The notes: generated from the sequence alone by a model not told the origin. Counted from the stretch's first letter, positions 47,864 through 57,982 are shown. The stretch is 64,000 nt of DNA from Massilia norwichensis (GCF_024753245.1 NZ_JANUGX010000014.1:1-64000), one strand, 5' to 3'. Numbers and translations are program-made.

Positions 47864-50466
47864 TTGCCCTCCCGGGCCAGGCGCATGAACAGCTGTTCGA
47901 TGCGCGACGCGGTGCGGGCATCCGCCAGGGCCGGCAGCGCGGCCAGTTCGCGCACCTGGGCGCTGCCGCTGGTCTGCCCGCCCTTTTGTCCGGACTTCAG
48001 CGAGGATTGCAGCACCTCGACCTGCAGTTTGAGGCGCTCGCGGGCGAATTCCGGACCGCTGTCGATGCCGGCGCGGATCTCGGCGCGCAGCAGTTCGTGC
48101 AGCAGCTTGTCGCGGTTGCGTTCCAGCAGCTGGGCGTAGCCGTCGCGGCCCTCCGGCAGCGCGCGCAGGGCGGCGTCGAAGCGGCCGCGCAGCGTGCGCT
48201 CCAGGTCGGCGTCGAGCGGCGGCAAGGCGTTCCAGCGCGCTTCCCAGTCGGTATCAAGCGCGCCCTGGCCGGCGACCGCCTGCTCGAGTTCCTGCACCAG
48301 GCGCAGCTTGTCGCGCAGCTGGCCGGCCTGGGCCACGCCGGCGGCACGTTTCGCGGCCTCGAGCTGGTGCTGGACCTGGGCCACGGCGGCGTGGTAACGC
48401 TTCTCGACCCTGGCCTCGTGGGCGCGCGGCACCGGGCCGATCGCCTGCCATTCGGCCGCCGCTTCGCGCAGCAGCTTGCCGGCGGTGGCCGGGGTGACGG
48501 TCGGGGCCGCCGCTTCCAGGCGCGCGCTGATCGCTTCCTTGGCGGCTTCGTGGGCGCGGCGCTCGATGTCGGCCTCGTGCATGCTTTCCTTGCGGCGCTG
48601 GAAGACGTCGTCGCAGACCGCGCGGAAGCGCTGCCACAGAGCCTGTTCGCTCTTGCGCTCCAGAGGCAACGCGCGCGCATGCTCCTGCCAGCGCTGCTGG
48701 AGCGCGCGCATGGTATCGAGCGCGTGGCGGTCGTGCGGATCGATCGCGGCGGCGGCCTCGATGATCGCTTCGCGCTCCGCCATTTCGCCCTTGCGCTGCT
48801 GTTCCAGCGGCCCCTGCAGGGTGTTCAGGGCGTCGGTGAACAGCGCATCCAGGCGCTTCTTTTCCTTGCGGTCGATGGCGCCCAGGTGGCTCCAGGCCAG
48901 GCGCAGGCGCTGCACGGTGCCGGCCACGTGCTTCCACTCGGCTTCGCCGGACTGCAGGCGGGCGATCTCGGCATTGGCCTCGTCGATCAGGGCCTGACCG
49001 CGCGCGGCATTGGCGTGGCGCTCGTCGGCCAGATGGCGGAAGTGGGCAGCCGCCGGCGCATAGGCGGCGGTGCAGGCGGCGTCGAACCGCTCCCACAGGC
49101 TTTTCGGGGCCGCGCCGGACAGGCTGTCGAGCGCCTTCCAGCGTTCGCGCATGCTGCCGACCTTCTTGGCCAGCTCGCTCATCGCCAGGTTCTGGGTCGG
49201 CAGCGCTTCCACCGATTTGATCAGTTCCTCGCGCGAGACATTGCCGCCCCAGCGCGCCCAGTCGGACAGGCGCTTGAGCTCGGCGCGCACATGGGCCAGG
49301 CGGTCGGACTGGGCCGGGCTCAGGCGCATGCCCTTGTCGCGCGCTTCCTTCAGCGACTTGTCGAGTTCGGCGGCGGTGCCCAGCGAACCCTGCTGCAGGG
49401 CCGCTTCCATCGCGTCCATGGTGTCGAGGAAATGCTGGTCGGCGCCGCGTTTTGCCTGCTCCTTGCCCTGCTCTTTCGCTTCCTTCGGTTTGGCGGCGGC
49501 CTCCTTGTGCTCGCGCGGCTTGCGCGGCTCGGGCTGCGGCAGGGTTGCCAGCAGGGCGTCGAAGCGCTGCTGCAGCGCGGCCAGGGCTTCCTGCTGCGTG
49601 CCCTGCTGCGGCTGCGGCAGGCGGTGCCACTCCTTGCGCAGCGCATCCGCGTTCAGCTCGGCGACGGGCTTGTCCTGCTGGGCGGCAAGAAACGCCTCGC
49701 GCGCTGCCAATGCGGCCTGGCCGGCTTCGATTTCATGCAGGCTGGCCTGCAGCTTCTGGGCTTCGAGACCGAACTCGGCCACCAGGCTGCGCGGCAGCGA
49801 CGGGTGTTCCGGTGACTGCAAAGCCTGGGCCTGCTCCTGGGTCAGGGCGTCGAGCCTTGCCGCCAGCTCGGCCGCCGGCAAGGATTCGGACGGCAGCCGG
49901 CGCAGGCTGGCCAGACGGTCGATCATGGCGCGCTGCAGCTGCACCTGGGCTTCCAGGCGCTGGCCCAGCGCGGCACGCACCTCGCCGAATGCCTCCTGCA
50001 GCTCGGGCGCGGCGATCACCGCCCATTTGCGGTCGAGATCGGCAACATGGTTGGGGGTCAGCTGCGCATCCTTGAGCAGCGTGCGCGCCTGTTCGAGCAT
50101 GGTCTCGCCGCGCCGGTGCTCGGCCTCGCGGTGCCGGTGCGCATCCAGGCGCGACTGCATCAGCTTGGCGACGCGGCGGTCGGTATTGCGCATCGCGCTG
50201 TGGACACGCTCGAGCAGCTCGGGCGTATGGATGCATTCGGCTGCGCTCAGGCGCAGCTCGGAAAATTCGCATTGGAGGATGAATTCCACCGCGGCAGCTT
50301 CGTCGCCCTGGATCTGGCTCAGCTTTTCCGCCTGCAGCGCGCGTTGCGGGGCCGCAGCCGAACCGCCGCCGGATGCGGCGGCCTGTTCCGGTTGCGGCTC
50401 CTGTCCGGCCGGCTGCTTGTCGCCGGACTTGTTGTCGCCCGGCCGCTTGAATAGGAACTCGAACAT
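47860..50466 (-). CDS. DUF349 domain protein, long coiled coil
   Basis: 868 residues, almost entirely helical. Several DUF349-type repeats of about 70-80 residues are recognisable by W-x2-L(R/K)-(S/P) and the F(D/R)-A-x-C patterns (LWERFDAACTAAYAPAAAHFRH, QALWQRFRAVCDDVFQ in parts). No signal peptide or membrane segment, so cytoplasmic. The N-terminus MFEFLFKRPGD is followed by a Gln/Glu/Ala linker. Related proteins are uncharacterised. The stop overlaps moaE, which may be chance operon packing. Confidence 0.88.
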   Translation of the reverse strand: MFEFLFKRPGDNKSGDKQPAGQEPQPEQAAASGGGSAAAPQRALQAEKLSQIQGDEAAAVEFILQCEFSELRLSAAECIHTPELLERVHSAMRNTDRRVAKLMQSRLDAHRHREAEHRRGETMLEQARTLLKDAQLTPNHVADLDRKWAVIAAPELQEAFGEVRAALGQRLEAQVQLQRAMIDRLASLRRLPSESLPAAELAARLDALTQEQAQALQSPEHPSLPRSLVAEFGLEAQKLQASLHEIEAGQAALAAREAFLAAQQDKPVAELNADALRKEWHRLPQPQQGTQQEALAALQQRFDALLATLPQPEPRKPREHKEAAAKPKEAKEQGKEQAKRGADQHFLDTMDAMEAALQQGSLGTAAELDKSLKEARDKGMRLSPAQSDRLAHVRAELKRLSDWARWGGNVSREELIKSVEALPTQNLAMSELAKKVGSMRERWKALDSLSGAAPKSLWERFDAACTAAYAPAAAHFRHLADERHANAARGQALIDEANAEIARLQSGEAEWKHVAGTVQRLRLAWSHLGAIDRKEKKRLDALFTDALNTLQGPLEQQRKGEMAEREAIIEAAAAIDPHDRHALDTMRALQQRWQEHARALPLERKSEQALWQRFRAVCDDVFQRRKESMHEADIERRAHEAAKEAISARLEAAAPTVTPATAGKLLREAAAEWQAIGPVPRAHEARVEKRYHAAVAQVQHQLEAAKRAAGVAQAGQLRDKLRLVQELEQAVAGQGALDTDWEARWNALPPLDADLERTLRGRFDAALRALPEGRDGYAQLLERNRDKLLHELLRAEIRAGIDSGPEFARERLKLQVEVLQSSLKSGQKGGQTSGSAQVRELAALPALADARTASRIEQLFMRLAREGK

Positions 50467-50563
50467 GATGAAATCGCACTTCCAAAATCGCCATCATAAC
50501 AAAGAACCTGATGGCCTCGCGCCACCGGACTGGCGCGTGTACCTGGGTGCGCTGCGGTGAGCC

Positions 50564-51202
50564 TCAGTGCAACAGCGACAGCATGCCATGGCGCCGGCCG
50601 AAATCCGTCCCGGCATCGATGGCCGGCCCATGGCCGTGCAGCTCGTGGAAGGCATGACGCGGCGCGGGCGGCGCGGCGCGCTGCTGCCGCCCTGCCCCAC
50701 GCCGTTCGCGGGCGACGGCGTCGTGCGCCAGCATCTGGTTGGCGATCGCGAACCAGGCTTCGCCGTGCACCAGACTGCGCGCCAGCGGAAACAGCTCGTG
50801 CTCTTCGCGCTCCAGGCGGCAGCGCAGGGCGCCGATGCAGCGCTCGACGGCTTCGTCGAAGGCATCGCGGTCGACGCCGCGGCTGCCCGCATCGACGCAG
50901 GCTTCGGCCGCGGCCAGCGCCTCGCCCGCGGTCCGGCTGATCTGCTCGAGATCGCGCAGCAGGCCATCCGCGGCTCCGGTCACGCGGCGCAGCGCGGGCA
51001 CCAGGAACTTGTCCAGCTTGCGCCAGTGGCAGTCGCTCACCACCTGGCGCAGTTCCGCACACAGGCCGGCCGCCTGGCCGGGCGGCAGCAGGCCGTCTTC
51101 GTCCGGGATCGCGTGCAGCGCGCGCATCAGCGACTGCAGCGCCGAACGCACGGCGGTGTGTTCCACGGACAGGGCAACGAGGGTGTAAGTCGACGTCAGC
51201 AT
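50564..51202 (-). CDS. Hemerythrin-like HHE domain protein
   Basis: 212 residues from ATG 51202 with GGAG upstream; a frame extending to 51415 runs through non-coding DNA. Helical, with metal-ligand-like positions in SVEHTAVRSALQSLMR, CHWRKLDKFLVPAL and REEHELFPLARSL, the usual H/E spacing of a hemerythrin HHE bundle. The region after about 165 is Ala/Arg/His-rich and probably disordered. Such proteins bind non-haem di-iron and sense or store oxygen or nitric oxide. Confidence 0.7.
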   Translation of the reverse strand: MLTSTYTLVALSVEHTAVRSALQSLMRALHAIPDEDGLLPPGQAAGLCAELRQVVSDCHWRKLDKFLVPALRRVTGAADGLLRDLEQISRTAGEALAAAEACVDAGSRGVDRDAFDEAVERCIGALRCRLEREEHELFPLARSLVHGEAWFAIANQMLAHDAVARERRGAGRQQRAAPPAPRHAFHELHGHGPAIDAGTDFGRRHGMLSLLH

Positions 51203-51375
51203 TCGGTCTCCGCTCAGTTTTTTGCCAACAAAAAGGTCTGCCTGACCGGCATGGTCGGGACAGGGACCTGAATGGGAGGCGTTGTTTTGAACAGGCCTGA
51301 AGGGAGGATGAACCCTGTGTTTAGTTCTGCATCGGCCTGAAAGAGCGTCTAGTGTACGAATCGCGCCCCGGGCCA

Positions 51376-51395
51376 GGTTTGATCTAGCACAAACC
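51376..51395. promoter_or_regulatory. Palindrome upstream of the hemerythrin-like gene
   Basis: GGTTTG (51376-51381) / CAAACC (51390-51395); the inner part TTGAT-CTAG-CACAA partly resembles an FNR/Dnr-type site (TTGAT-N4-ATCAA). It lies about 175 bp before the start codon on the minus strand. A weak match, noted because hemerythrins are often controlled by such regulators. Confidence 0.3.
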
Positions 51396-51436
51396 ACAAC
51401 CCCTCGCCCGCCCATCGCCGGCGGGCGGAAAAACGC

Positions 51437-52672
51437 TCAGGCGGCAGCTTGTTCCGGCGTGGCAAACAGGGCACGCAGCGCCGTCGCCACGCCCTCGGGA
51501 TCGGTGCGCGTCAGCGCGACCGTCGGGCAGCCATGCCAGCGCGCGCAGCGTGTGACGGCGGCGGCGAGATCGCGCAGCAGGCGCTCGCCGACGCGCACGC
51601 CGAGCTCGAACACAAGCGATTTCAGTTCGAACACCCCGGCGGCGCGATGGGCCTTGGCGTCTATCCGTCCGATCAGTTGTCCGCGGCGCAGCACCGGCAA
51701 CGTGAAATAGCCGTACTGCCGTTTCTCGGCCGGCGTGTAGCACTCCAGCCGGTAATCGAAGCCGAACAGCTCCAGCGCGCGGCGGCGGTCCCAGACGATG
51801 GGGTCGAAAGGCGACAGCAGCGTGCTCACGGTCGGATTCAGGCGCCCCTCCACCGTCTGCGCCAGCAGCGCGGCGTGCTCAGGGTGCACGAACCCCGGCT
51901 CCTTCCAGCCTTCGACGCGGGCGCGCAGCAGCAGGCCTTCGTCGGCCAGCGCCTGCGGCGCCAGGTGCGGCGGTCGGGTGCGGTGGTAGTCCGGGATCCA
52001 GTTTGCCTTGGCCAGCCCGAGCGCCTTCACCGCGCGCAGCACGAACGCGCGGCGGACCTCTTCCAGCGCCGGGGCCTGGCTGTCGTCCCAGCCGGGCAGC
52101 ACGCGTTCGGCCAGGTCGTAGACGCGGTGGAAATTCTGGCGCCGCGCCACCATCACTTTGCCCGCCGTGAACAGCGCCTCGAGCGAACGCTTCTCGGGTT
52201 TCCATTCCCACCAGCCGCCGCTCTTGCCGTCCGTGCGCTCGAAGTCCGCCGCCCGTGTCGGGCCGTTCGTGCGGATGTGTTCGAGCACCCGCTCGACCTG
52301 TTCGGCATGCCCCTTCATCCACGACGCGCCCGACTTCCAGCCCATCGAGTCCGGGTCCAGCATGCGGTGGCGGTACAGGCCGTAATCCTCGGCCGGGATG
52401 AAGCAGGCTTCGTGCGCCCAGTATTCGAACAGCCTGCCCTCGGCCAGCAGTTGCTCCAACCAGGTTGGATCGTAGTCGCCGAGCCGGCTCCACAGCACCA
52501 GGTAGGGGCTGCGCGCGACCACGCTGATGGTATCGATCTGCAAGACGCCCATGCGACGGATGGCGGCCAGCACGTCCGCTTTGGTGGCGCGGGCGCGGCG
52601 CGGCTGTAGCATGCCCTGGGCGGCCAGATGCAGGGCGCGCGCGGCGTTCAAGCTGATGGTGAGTTCGCTCAT
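51437..52672 (-). CDS. AlkX/YcaQ-type DNA glycosylase, winged-helix (HTH_42) family
   Basis: 411 residues. The family unhooks DNA interstrand crosslinks and removes bulky alkylated bases. The catalytic pair lies in RMGVLQIDTISVVARS: Gln45-Ile46-Asp47 is the Q-x-D form associated with E. coli YcaQ (AlkX) rather than the Q-x-Q of AlkZ. Other blocks: LFEYWAHEACFIPAEDYGLYRHRM, and the C-terminal FDPIVWDRRRALELFGFDYRLE and KRQYGYFTLPVL. It is divergent from sbcD, a second repair gene. Confidence 0.9.
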   Translation of the reverse strand: MSELTISLNAARALHLAAQGMLQPRRARATKADVLAAIRRMGVLQIDTISVVARSPYLVLWSRLGDYDPTWLEQLLAEGRLFEYWAHEACFIPAEDYGLYRHRMLDPDSMGWKSGASWMKGHAEQVERVLEHIRTNGPTRAADFERTDGKSGGWWEWKPEKRSLEALFTAGKVMVARRQNFHRVYDLAERVLPGWDDSQAPALEEVRRAFVLRAVKALGLAKANWIPDYHRTRPPHLAPQALADEGLLLRARVEGWKEPGFVHPEHAALLAQTVEGRLNPTVSTLLSPFDPIVWDRRRALELFGFDYRLECYTPAEKRQYGYFTLPVLRRGQLIGRIDAKAHRAAGVFELKSLVFELGVRVGERLLRDLAAAVTRCARWHGCPTVALTRTDPEGVATALRALFATPEQAAA

Positions 52673-52792
52673 TCGTGCATTCTATTGGAGCTATTGTCAG
52701 CTTGCTCATCTGTCCAAGAACTTTTGTCAGGCGCCGACGGTCTGCGATATAGTGAGCGCCCTGGCTCCTCCACACCTTCCTGTAAGAAACCC

Positions 52793-54052
52793 ATGCGGCT
52801 GCTGCACACCTCCGACTGGCACCTCGGCCAGACCCTGCACAACTTCGACCGGACCCACGAACACCAGCGCTTCCTCGACTGGCTACTGGAGACCATCGTG
52901 GCCGAGCAGGTCGACGCCCTGCTGATCGCCGGCGACATCTTCGACAACTCGAACCCGTCGGCGGCCTCGCAGCGCCAGCTCTACCGTTTCCTGCAACAGG
53001 CGCGCGCGCAGTCGCCGCAGCTGGACATCGTGATCGTCGCCGGCAACCACGATTCGCCGGGCCGCCTGGAGGCGCCGGGGCCGCTGCTCGAAGCCCATGG
53101 CACCCGGGTGGTCGGCCACGTGACGAGGAACGGCGATGGCCAGATCGACCTCGAACGCATGGTGGTGCCGCTGACCGGCCGCGACGGCAGCGTGAAAGCC
53201 TGGTGCGTGGCGATCCCCTTCCTGCGTCCCGGCGACGTGCCGCGCGTCGATGCCGACAGCGGGCCTGACAATGCCGCGATCGACGCCTACCTGTCCGGCA
53301 TCGCCCTGCTCTACCAGCAAGCCTATGCGCTGGCGCGCTCGCGGGCGACGAAGGGCGAAGCGATCCTGGCGATGGGCCATTGCCACATGGTGGGCGGCGA
53401 TTCCTCGCCGGATTCCGAGCGCCGCATCCTGATCGGCGGTACCGAGGCGCTGCCGGCATCGATGTTCGATCCGGGCATCGCCTACGCCGCGCTGGGCCAC
53501 CTGCACCTGGCGCAGAAGGTCGGCAAGCAGGAGCACCTGCGCTATTGCGGCAGCCCGATCCCGCTGTCCTTCGCCGAGATCAATTACCAGCACCAGGTGC
53601 TGCGCATCGACCTGGACGGCGACAAGGCGCGCGAGATCGTCCCGCTGCAGGTGCCGCGCGCGGTCGAGCTGCTGCGTGTGCCGAGCCAGCCGGCGCCCTT
53701 GCCCCAGGTGATCGCCGAACTGGTGGGCCTGGACCTGCCGGACGCCCCGCTGCACGAGCAGCCCTACCTGGAAGTGCGCGTGCTGCTGGACGGCCCCGAG
53801 CCCAGCCTGCGCGCCCAGGTCGAGGCGGCACTGGAAGGCAAGCCGGTGCGCCTGGCGAAGATCGAACCGACCCGCAAGGTGATCGCCGCGCCCGGCTTCG
53901 AACCGGCCCTGAGCCTGGACCAGTTGGCCCAGCTGCAGCCCGACGACATCTTCCGCCGCCTGTGGCAGCAGCGCTTCGGCGATGACGCACCGGCCGACCA
54001 GCTGGCGGCGTTTGCGGAACTGCTGATGGCCGACGAGCGGGGGCTGGCATGA
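52793..54052 (+). CDS. sbcD: Exonuclease subunit SbcD
   Basis: 419 residues from ATG 52793 (MRLLHTSDWHLGQTLHNF); the longer frame upstream is rejected because the family starts here. Mre11-type phosphoesterase with motifs SDWHLG, AGDIFDNSNP, AGNHDSPGR and LGHLHLAQKVG. With SbcC it cuts DNA hairpins and protein-blocked ends. The stop overlaps the sbcC start by 4 nt. Confidence 0.97.
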   Translation: MRLLHTSDWHLGQTLHNFDRTHEHQRFLDWLLETIVAEQVDALLIAGDIFDNSNPSAASQRQLYRFLQQARAQSPQLDIVIVAGNHDSPGRLEAPGPLLEAHGTRVVGHVTRNGDGQIDLERMVVPLTGRDGSVKAWCVAIPFLRPGDVPRVDADSGPDNAAIDAYLSGIALLYQQAYALARSRATKGEAILAMGHCHMVGGDSSPDSERRILIGGTEALPASMFDPGIAYAALGHLHLAQKVGKQEHLRYCGSPIPLSFAEINYQHQVLRIDLDGDKAREIVPLQVPRAVELLRVPSQPAPLPQVIAELVGLDLPDAPLHEQPYLEVRVLLDGPEPSLRAQVEAALEGKPVRLAKIEPTRKVIAAPGFEPALSLDQLAQLQPDDIFRRLWQQRFGDDAPADQLAAFAELLMADERGLA

Positions 54053-57000
54053 AGATCCTGCGCATCGGCGGCAAGAACCTGGCTTCGCTGGCCGGCGAGT
54101 TCGAGGTCGACTTCGAACGGGAGCCGCTGGCCTCCTCCGGCCTGTTCGCGATCAGCGGCCCGACCGGCGCCGGCAAGAGCACCCTGCTCGACGCCCTGTG
54201 CCTGGCCCTGTACGACGAGACCCCGCGCCTGGACAAGAAACGCACCGGCAACTACCTGCCCGACGTCGGCGAAGACGTGCTGTCGGTGCAGGACCGCCGC
54301 ACCCTGCTGCGGCGCGGCACCGCCGAGGCCTATGCGGAAGTCGATTTCGTCGGCAACGACGAAGGCCGCTACCGTGCGCGCTGGAGCGTGCGCCGCTCGC
54401 GCAACCGCGCCGCCGGCGCGCTGCAGCCGGTGACCATGAGCCTGCAGCGCCTGCCGGAAGGCCAGCCGATCGGCGCCACCAAGACCGAGGTGCTGGGCGA
54501 GATCGAACGCCGCATCGGCCTGTCCTTCGAACAGTTCACGCGCTCGGTGCTGCTGGCCCAGAACGAGTTCTCGGCCTTCCTGCGCACCGACGAGAACGAG
54601 CGCGGCGAGCTGCTCGAGACCCTGACCGGCAGCGCCGTCTACAGCGCGATCTCGCGCCGCGCCTTCGAGCGCTGGCGCCAGGAGCAGGAGGCGATGCGGC
54701 GCCTGACGGCGCGCCTGCAGGACCATGCGCCGCTCGCGCCAGCCGAGCGCGAAGGCCTGGAACAGCAGCTCGAACAGGCCAACGCGCAACTGGCGGCGGT
54801 GGACACGCGCCGCGCCGCACTCGAGGAGCGCCTGCGCTGGCACCAGGAGCTGGCGCGCCTGCAGGCCGCGGAAACCGCCGCCGAGGGCGCGCTCGGCGCC
54901 GCCAACGCCGAGCTGCAAGCGGCCGGCGAACGGCGGCGGCGCCTGGGCACGCTCGATGCCGTGCAGCCGGCGCGGCCGCTGATGGCCGACCTGGCGCGCC
55001 TGGCCGACGAGCAGCGCCAGGTCCAGTCGCAGCTGGCGGCCGGCGAACAGGAGCTGGCGCGCGCGCTGGCGGCCCAGCAGGAAGCGCTGCGCGGCCAGAT
55101 GGAAGCCGAGCGCAAACTGGAAGCCGCCGAGGATGCCCAGCGCGCCGCGGCGCCGCAACTGGACCGCGCCAAGCTTCTGGATGCGACGCTGGACACGCTG
55201 CTGCCGGCGCACGCAAAAGCCCGTACGGCGCGCGACGAAGCGGCCGCGGAAGCATCCCAGGCCGAGGCGCAGCAGCAGGCCAAGGCGCGCGAACTGGCGG
55301 CCGCGCGCGAGTCGCTGCAAACCACCGCCGCCTGGCTGGACGGCCAGCGCGCACTGGAAGGCCTGGCCGGCCAGTGGAACCGCTGGGAACAGCGCCTGGC
55401 GCAGGCCGAGGAAGCCGCGCGCCTGGACCGCCAGTCCGCGGCCGCGCTGGTCGACGCCCAAGCCGGCGCCGCGCAGGCCGAGCATGCCGCCCAGCGCACC
55501 GCGGTGGCCCTGGAATCCGCCACCGGCCTGCTGGCCACGCGCGAGGCGGCGCGCCAGGCCGCCGTCGAGGCCCTCGCCGCGATCGACTCCGACCTGCTGC
55601 GCGACGAACGCCGCCAGCTGGACGCACGCCGCGAGCGCCTGGCCGCGCTGGAGCAGGCCTGGAACGTGATCCGCAATGCCCGCCAGCGCCTGGCCGAGCT
55701 CGACGCCGGCGCGCAGCAAACCGAGCGTGCCCGCAGCGCCGCCCAGGAAGCGCTGGAGGCCGCGCGCGCCGCCGGCATCGCGCTGGACGCCCAGGTGGCC
55801 CAGGCCGAGCGCCTGCTCAAGGGCGCCCAGCTGGCTTGCGCCGACGGCGTCGAAAGCCTGCGCGCGACCCTGGTCGACGGCGACCCGTGCCCGGTGTGCG
55901 GCGCCGGAGACCATCCCTACCGCCATCAGGACGAGCGCCTGCACGCGGTGCTGGCGAACCTGGCCGAGGAACTGGCGGCGCGCCGCCGCGAGCAGCGCGA
56001 CAACCTGAACCTGCAGGCCGAGCAGCGCGCCGCCTTCGACGCTGCCGGCGAGAAGCTGGCGCAGCTCGGCCGCGAACGCGCGGGCCTGGCGGCGGACGTC
56101 GCCGAGCTGGAAGACGAATGGCAGAACAGCGAACTGGCATCGGAAGCCCCGGCGGAAGCCGGGCGCCAGGCCTGGTTCGCCGGCCAGGCCGCGCGCCTGC
56201 GCGCCGACCTCGATGCGCTCGACGCCCGCGACCAGGGCCTGGGCCGCGCCCGGCTGGCGCGCGACGCCGCCCAGCAGGCCTGGGACCAGACCAACGCCGA
56301 GCACGCGCGCCTGCTGCAGGCCGCGCAACTGGCCCAGGGCCAGCTGGCAAAACTCGATGCCGACATCGCCGGACTGACGGCGCGGCGCGAGGCCGCGGCG
56401 GCCAGCCTGTCCGCGCTGCTGGCCGAACTCGACCCGGTGCTGAGCGAGGCCTGCGGCGACGGCTGGCAGTCCGCCTGGCAGCGCGACCCTGGCGGCTGGC
56501 GCGCCGCGCGTGCGGCCCAGGCCCGCGAATGGCTGGCAAAGTCCGAGCTGCAGGCGCGCCTGGCGAACAGCATCGCCACCCTGTCCGCCGGCCAGGCCGC
56601 GCTGGACGAACGCGTGCAGCAGGCGCTGCGCCAGCGCGATGCGACGGCGGGCGAATTCGCGCGCATCGACGCCGAGCTGCGCGAACGCCGCGCAGAACGC
56701 GCGCTGCTGTTCGAGGGCCGCAAGGCGGTCGAGGTCGAGCAGGCGCTGGCTGCCGCGGTGAGCGCCGCGCGCCAGTCGGTGGCCAGCTGCCAGGCCGCCA
56801 GCCTGCAGTCGGCCCAGCTGGAAGCGCGCGTGCGCGCCGCCCAGGCCGAGGCCATGAAACGTATCGCCGACCTGCAGGGCGCCTCCGCGGATGCCGCCAC
56901 GCGCCTGGCGCAGTGGATCGAGGATTTCGCCGGCAGCGACCCGGATCTGGAGCCGGTCGAGAACGAGCAGCAGCTCGCCAGCCTGCTGGCAGTGGGCGCC

Positions 57001-57843
57001 GCCCGCATCGCCCAGGAACGCGAGGCGCTGCTGGAACTGGATGGGCGCGCGCGCCAGGCCGGCGCGGTGCTGGCCGAACGGCGCGAGCAGCGCCAGCAGC
57101 ATCAAGCCCGGCAAGCAGCGCTGCCGGCGATCGCCGCGGAAGGCGATGCGGCGCATGCCGACACGCCGCTGGACGCGGATATCCTCGCGCGCCTGCTCGA
57201 CAGCGTGCAAGCCGAACGCCGCACGGTGCACGAGACGGCCGCCGGCCTGGCCCTGCGCATCCGCGAGGACACGCAGCGGCGCGAACGGGCCAGCGCGATG
57301 ATGGACGAGATCGAACGCCAGCGCGCGATCGAAGAACGCTGGGCCAGGATGGCGGAACTGATCGGTTCCGCCGACGGCAAGAAGTTCCGCAACTACGCCC
57401 AGCAATTCACGCTCGACGTCCTGCTCGGCTACGCCAACATCCACCTGGCCCAGCTGGCGCGCCGCTACCGTCTGGAGCGCGTCGCCAGCCAGGCCGGCCC
57501 CTCGCTGGCGCTGATGGTGCGCGACCAGGACATGGGCGGCGAGATCCGCTCGGTGAACTCGCTGTCCGGCGGCGAATCCTTCCTGGTCTCGCTGGCGCTG
57601 GCGCTGGGCCTGGCCTCGCTGTCGTCGAACCGGGTCAAGGTCGAGTCGCTGTTCATCGACGAGGGCTTCGGCAGCCTGGACAGCGATACCCTGGGCGTGG
57701 CCATGGATGCGCTGGACGCGCTGCAGTCGCTGGGCCGCAAGGTGGGCGTGATCTCGCACGTGCAGGAGATGACGGAGCGGATCTCGACCAAGGTGCTGGT
57801 GCGGCCGGCCGGCGGGGGCAGCAGCGCAATCACCGTGCAGTGA
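54049..57843 (+). CDS. sbcC: Exonuclease subunit SbcC
   Basis: 1264-residue SMC-like ATPase. Walker A is SGPTGAGKSTLLDAL (37-45 core). Long coiled-coil arms meet at the zinc hook C-P-V-C (Cys614/Cys617 in GDPCPVCGAGDHPY). The C-terminal ABC signature NSLSGGESFLVSLALALGLA and the Walker B SLFIDEGFGSLD are intact. The coiled coil is extremely Ala/Arg/Glu-rich and GC-rich, which creates long open frames on the other strand. Confidence 0.97.
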   Translation: MKILRIGGKNLASLAGEFEVDFEREPLASSGLFAISGPTGAGKSTLLDALCLALYDETPRLDKKRTGNYLPDVGEDVLSVQDRRTLLRRGTAEAYAEVDFVGNDEGRYRARWSVRRSRNRAAGALQPVTMSLQRLPEGQPIGATKTEVLGEIERRIGLSFEQFTRSVLLAQNEFSAFLRTDENERGELLETLTGSAVYSAISRRAFERWRQEQEAMRRLTARLQDHAPLAPAEREGLEQQLEQANAQLAAVDTRRAALEERLRWHQELARLQAAETAAEGALGAANAELQAAGERRRRLGTLDAVQPARPLMADLARLADEQRQVQSQLAAGEQELARALAAQQEALRGQMEAERKLEAAEDAQRAAAPQLDRAKLLDATLDTLLPAHAKARTARDEAAAEASQAEAQQQAKARELAAARESLQTTAAWLDGQRALEGLAGQWNRWEQRLAQAEEAARLDRQSAAALVDAQAGAAQAEHAAQRTAVALESATGLLATREAARQAAVEALAAIDSDLLRDERRQLDARRERLAALEQAWNVIRNARQRLAELDAGAQQTERARSAAQEALEAARAAGIALDAQVAQAERLLKGAQLACADGVESLRATLVDGDPCPVCGAGDHPYRHQDERLHAVLANLAEELAARRREQRDNLNLQAEQRAAFDAAGEKLAQLGRERAGLAADVAELEDEWQNSELASEAPAEAGRQAWFAGQAARLRADLDALDARDQGLGRARLARDAAQQAWDQTNAEHARLLQAAQLAQGQLAKLDADIAGLTARREAAAASLSALLAELDPVLSEACGDGWQSAWQRDPGGWRAARAAQAREWLAKSELQARLANSIATLSAGQAALDERVQQALRQRDATAGEFARIDAELRERRAERALLFEGRKAVEVEQALAAAVSAARQSVASCQAASLQSAQLEARVRAAQAEAMKRIADLQGASADAATRLAQWIEDFAGSDPDLEPVENEQQLASLLAVGAARIAQEREALLELDGRARQAGAVLAERREQRQQHQARQAALPAIAAEGDAAHADTPLDADILARLLDSVQAERRTVHETAAGLALRIREDTQRRERASAMMDEIERQRAIEERWARMAELIGSADGKKFRNYAQQFTLDVLLGYANIHLAQLARRYRLERVASQAGPSLALMVRDQDMGGEIRSVNSLSGGESFLVSLALALGLASLSSNRVKVESLFIDEGFGSLDSDTLGVAMDALDALQSLGRKVGVISHVQEMTERISTKVLVRPAGGGSSAITVQ

Positions 57844-57872
57844 GCGGTGCTAAAATGCGCCCTTCACTCGTC

Positions 57873-57946
57873 GTTCCCGCGCAGGCGGGAACCCAAGTTT
57901 GTTCGCATCACGCTGACCGAGCCTGGATTCCCGCCTGCGCGGGAAT
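57873..57946. repeat. REP-like inverted doublet
   Basis: Two palindromes in opposite orientation: GTTCCCGCGCAGGCGGGAAC (57873-57892) and ATTCCCGCCTGCGCGGGAAT (57927-57946), 34 bp apart, with flanks CGTC... and ...GACG. The pair as a whole is an imperfect inverted repeat. It lies between sbcC and the small His-tailed gene. Confidence 0.88.
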
Positions 57947-57982
57947 GACGGTCTCACGCTTAACAACTCTTTCTGAATCCCG

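Noticed and set aside
53764..57759. 1331-codon open frame opposite sbcC
   Set aside because: An artefact of extreme GC3 in the coiled-coil gene; composition is Arg/Gly/Ala-rich without domains, and sbcC on the other strand is unambiguous.
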